Below, in pieces: positions 62,928-64,000 of a stretch of DNA of 64,000 bases (positions are counted from its first letter, which is position 1; the number at the start of each line of letters is the position of its first letter). The stretch is from Sphingopyxis sp. USTB-05 (lineage in GTDB: Bacteria > Pseudomonadota > Alphaproteobacteria > Sphingomonadales > Sphingomonadaceae): assembly GCF_023822045.1 (NCBI RefSeq), contig NZ_CP084712.1, positions 682,001 through 746,000 of the forward strand. The letters are read 5' to 3'. Below the pieces are notes generated by a model. That model ran no database searches. It worked only from the letters and a program-made list of their open reading frames with translations, and was not told the origin of the DNA. The position numbers and the translations under genes are program-made.

Positions 62928-63821
62928 ATGGGCAGTTATTCGGCTTCGGCACAGCATCTGGTCGACGAAATGCGCGCAGCGGCACTCGCCGAACCCGCGC
63001 GCGGGCTGGCGTTCCAAGGCGCGCCGGGCGCGAACAGCGACCTCGCCGCGCGCGAATATGACGCAAACTCGCTGCCGCTGCCCTGCTATGCATTTCAGGA
63101 CGCGATCGACGCCGTGCGCGATGGCCGCGTCGACCGCGCGATCATTCCGATTGAAAACAGCCTGCACGGCCGCGTCGCCGACATTCACTTCCTGCTACCC
63201 GAATCCGGTCTGTCGATCGTCGGCGAGCATTTTCTGCCGATCCGCTATGGCTTGATGAGCCGCGATCTTGGCCCTGTGACGCGCGCGATGAGCCATGAGC
63301 AGGCGCTCGGCCAATGCCGTCACTGGCTGCGCACCAACAATATCGCGCCGGTCGCGCACAGCGATACGGCAGGCGCTGCCGCATGGGTCGCCGACAGCGA
63401 CGAGGTCGGCCTTGCTGCACTCGCGCCGCCGCACGCCGCCGAACTCTATGGGCTGACGCTGCACGGTACCGGGATGGAGGACGCCGATCACAATACGACG
63501 CGTTTCGTCATACTAGCGCGCGAACCGCTGGCCGATGTTGCGGCGATCACCGGCCCGGTGATGACGACCTTCATGTTCGAGGTGAAGAATATCCCCGCCG
63601 CGCTTTACAAGGCGCTCGGCGGCTTTGCGACCAATGGCGTCAATATGACCAAGCTAGAAAGCTATCAGACCGGTGACAGCTTTGCTGCGACGCAATTTTA
63701 CTGCGATATCGTCGGCGCGCCGGGCGACGAGCGGATTGACCGCGCGCTCGAGGAGCTCGATTTCCAGACCAAGTCGCTGCGCTTGCTGGGAACCTATCCG
63801 CAGGCGCGCGAGCGGCGCTGA
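62928..63821 (+). CDS. pheA: Prephenate dehydratase
   Basis: 297 residues. It turns prephenate to phenylpyruvate for phenylalanine synthesis. Dehydratase motifs: GLAFQGAPGANSDLAARE, PIENSLHGRVADIHFLLPES, and the catalytic TRF in DADHNTTRFVILAR. A C-terminal ACT domain (about 210-290) has GVNMTKLESYQTGDSFAATQ and should bind phenylalanine for feedback. No chorismate mutase domain, so this is the monofunctional form. A large inverted repeat follows. Confidence 0.96.
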   Translation: MGSYSASAQHLVDEMRAAALAEPARGLAFQGAPGANSDLAAREYDANSLPLPCYAFQDAIDAVRDGRVDRAIIPIENSLHGRVADIHFLLPESGLSIVGEHFLPIRYGLMSRDLGPVTRAMSHEQALGQCRHWLRTNNIAPVAHSDTAGAAAWVADSDEVGLAALAPPHAAELYGLTLHGTGMEDADHNTTRFVILAREPLADVAAITGPVMTTFMFEVKNIPAALYKALGGFATNGVNMTKLESYQTGDSFAATQFYCDIVGAPGDERIDRALEELDFQTKSLRLLGTYPQARERR

Positions 63822-63838
63822 AACTCAGGAGGAGTAGC

Positions 63839-63917
63839 GGCACCAGCACGCTCCCCCACCCGGCCTCCCATAGGCTACTATCGTTGGGGAGGCCAGGTGG
63901 GGGAGCGTGCTGGTGCC
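63839..63917. repeat. Large near-perfect inverted repeat, likely bidirectional terminator
   Basis: Arms of about 32 bp (63839-63870 and 63885-63917), 22 bp perfectly matched at the outer end, around a 14-base centre. It starts 18 bp after pheA and ends 13 bp before the end of a gene on the opposite strand. It can terminate both or be a palindromic mobile element. Confidence 0.85.
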
Positions 63918-63930
63918 CCTACGCCACGTA

Positions 63931-64000
63931 TCAGTTTCCGCGGCGCCGCAGCATCCGCGCGGTCGCGGACGTCTGGACGATGAACAGCGTGACGAGAATG
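63931..64000 (-). CDS. C-terminal end of a protein, probably a membrane protein
   Basis: On the minus strand a frame is open from the window edge to a TGA at 63931-63933, giving the last residues ILVTLFIVQTSATARMLRRR plus GN. A hydrophobic segment followed by a basic tail and stop is typical of an inner-membrane protein. The identity cannot be told from 22 residues. Confidence 0.45.
   Translation of the reverse strand, partial: ILVTLFIVQTSATARMLRRRGN

Overview
The window is a 64 kb stretch of GC-rich chromosome from an alphaproteobacterium of the order Sphingomonadales. Sphingopyxis or a close relative fits best; this is inferred from protein content, not from a search. The signs are a class I PHA synthase next to a lysine/alanine-rich phasin, the serC-serA-hisZ...purA neighbourhood, BlaI/M56 and ECF-sigma modules, DUF3011, DUF2853 and GlsB proteins, and GANTC sites. 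Genes are tightly packed, with many ATGA or GTGA start/stop overlaps and at least five convergent 3' overlaps. No rRNA, tRNA, prophage, insertion sequence or CRISPR array was seen.

Layout. 1-3.85 kb: the end of an Rrf2 regulator, then an ECF sigma/anti-sigma pair divergent from a secreted subtilisin-like protease, then a glycine-rich secreted protein. One promoter-like motif (GGAAKAA-N15-CGTTY) occurs in both orientations in the divergent gap and again before the glycine-rich gene. 3.9-9.6 kb: a possible structured RNA, a BlaI repressor with a perfect operator and its M56 membrane protease partner, a metallo-beta-lactamase-fold hydrolase, a secreted unknown, a DUF4230 protein and a membrane protein. 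9.6-13.6 kb: nadA, a DUF2853-OmpA fusion, a 1.06 kb non-coding block (GANTC cluster, DnaA box, hairpins, an 11-copy hexanucleotide repeat, a CRP-like site) and two GlsB-type stress proteins. 13.8-23.3 kb: an RND efflux adaptor and pump, DUF445, a YeeZ-like SDR and pepN. 23.3-31.6 kb: palindromic repeats, a TPR protein, ferredoxin-NADP reductase, an M20 peptidase, a PlsC-like acyltransferase, DUF1295, a WYL regulator and DUF1801.

31.8-43.5 kb: argG, threonine aldolase, two EamA transporters, an alpha/beta hydrolase, murA, a DUF3011 protein, and an HxlR regulator divergent from an SDR plus a DsbA-like isomerase. 43.5-49.4 kb: clpS, phasin and phaC (polyhydroxyalkanoate storage), alaC, DUF2721 and an exported methyltransferase-like protein. 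49.6-55.8 kb: an MFS transporter, an FMN reductase, an L,D-transpeptidase, a DhlA-type haloalkane dehalogenase, purA, an esterase and a DOPA-dioxygenase-like protein. 55.8-64 kb: hisZ, serA, serC with a leader that can hide the ribosome binding site, an extensin-like lipoprotein, a LOG-family protein, two membrane-attached cytochromes c, pheA, and the tail of a membrane protein.

Most of the window is core metabolism (NAD, Arg, Ser, His, Phe, Ala and AMP synthesis; peptidoglycan; carbon storage) mixed with envelope and stress functions. The best candidates for something undescribed are the ECF/subtilase/glycine-rich module with its shared promoter, and the non-coding block at 11.9-12.9 kb.
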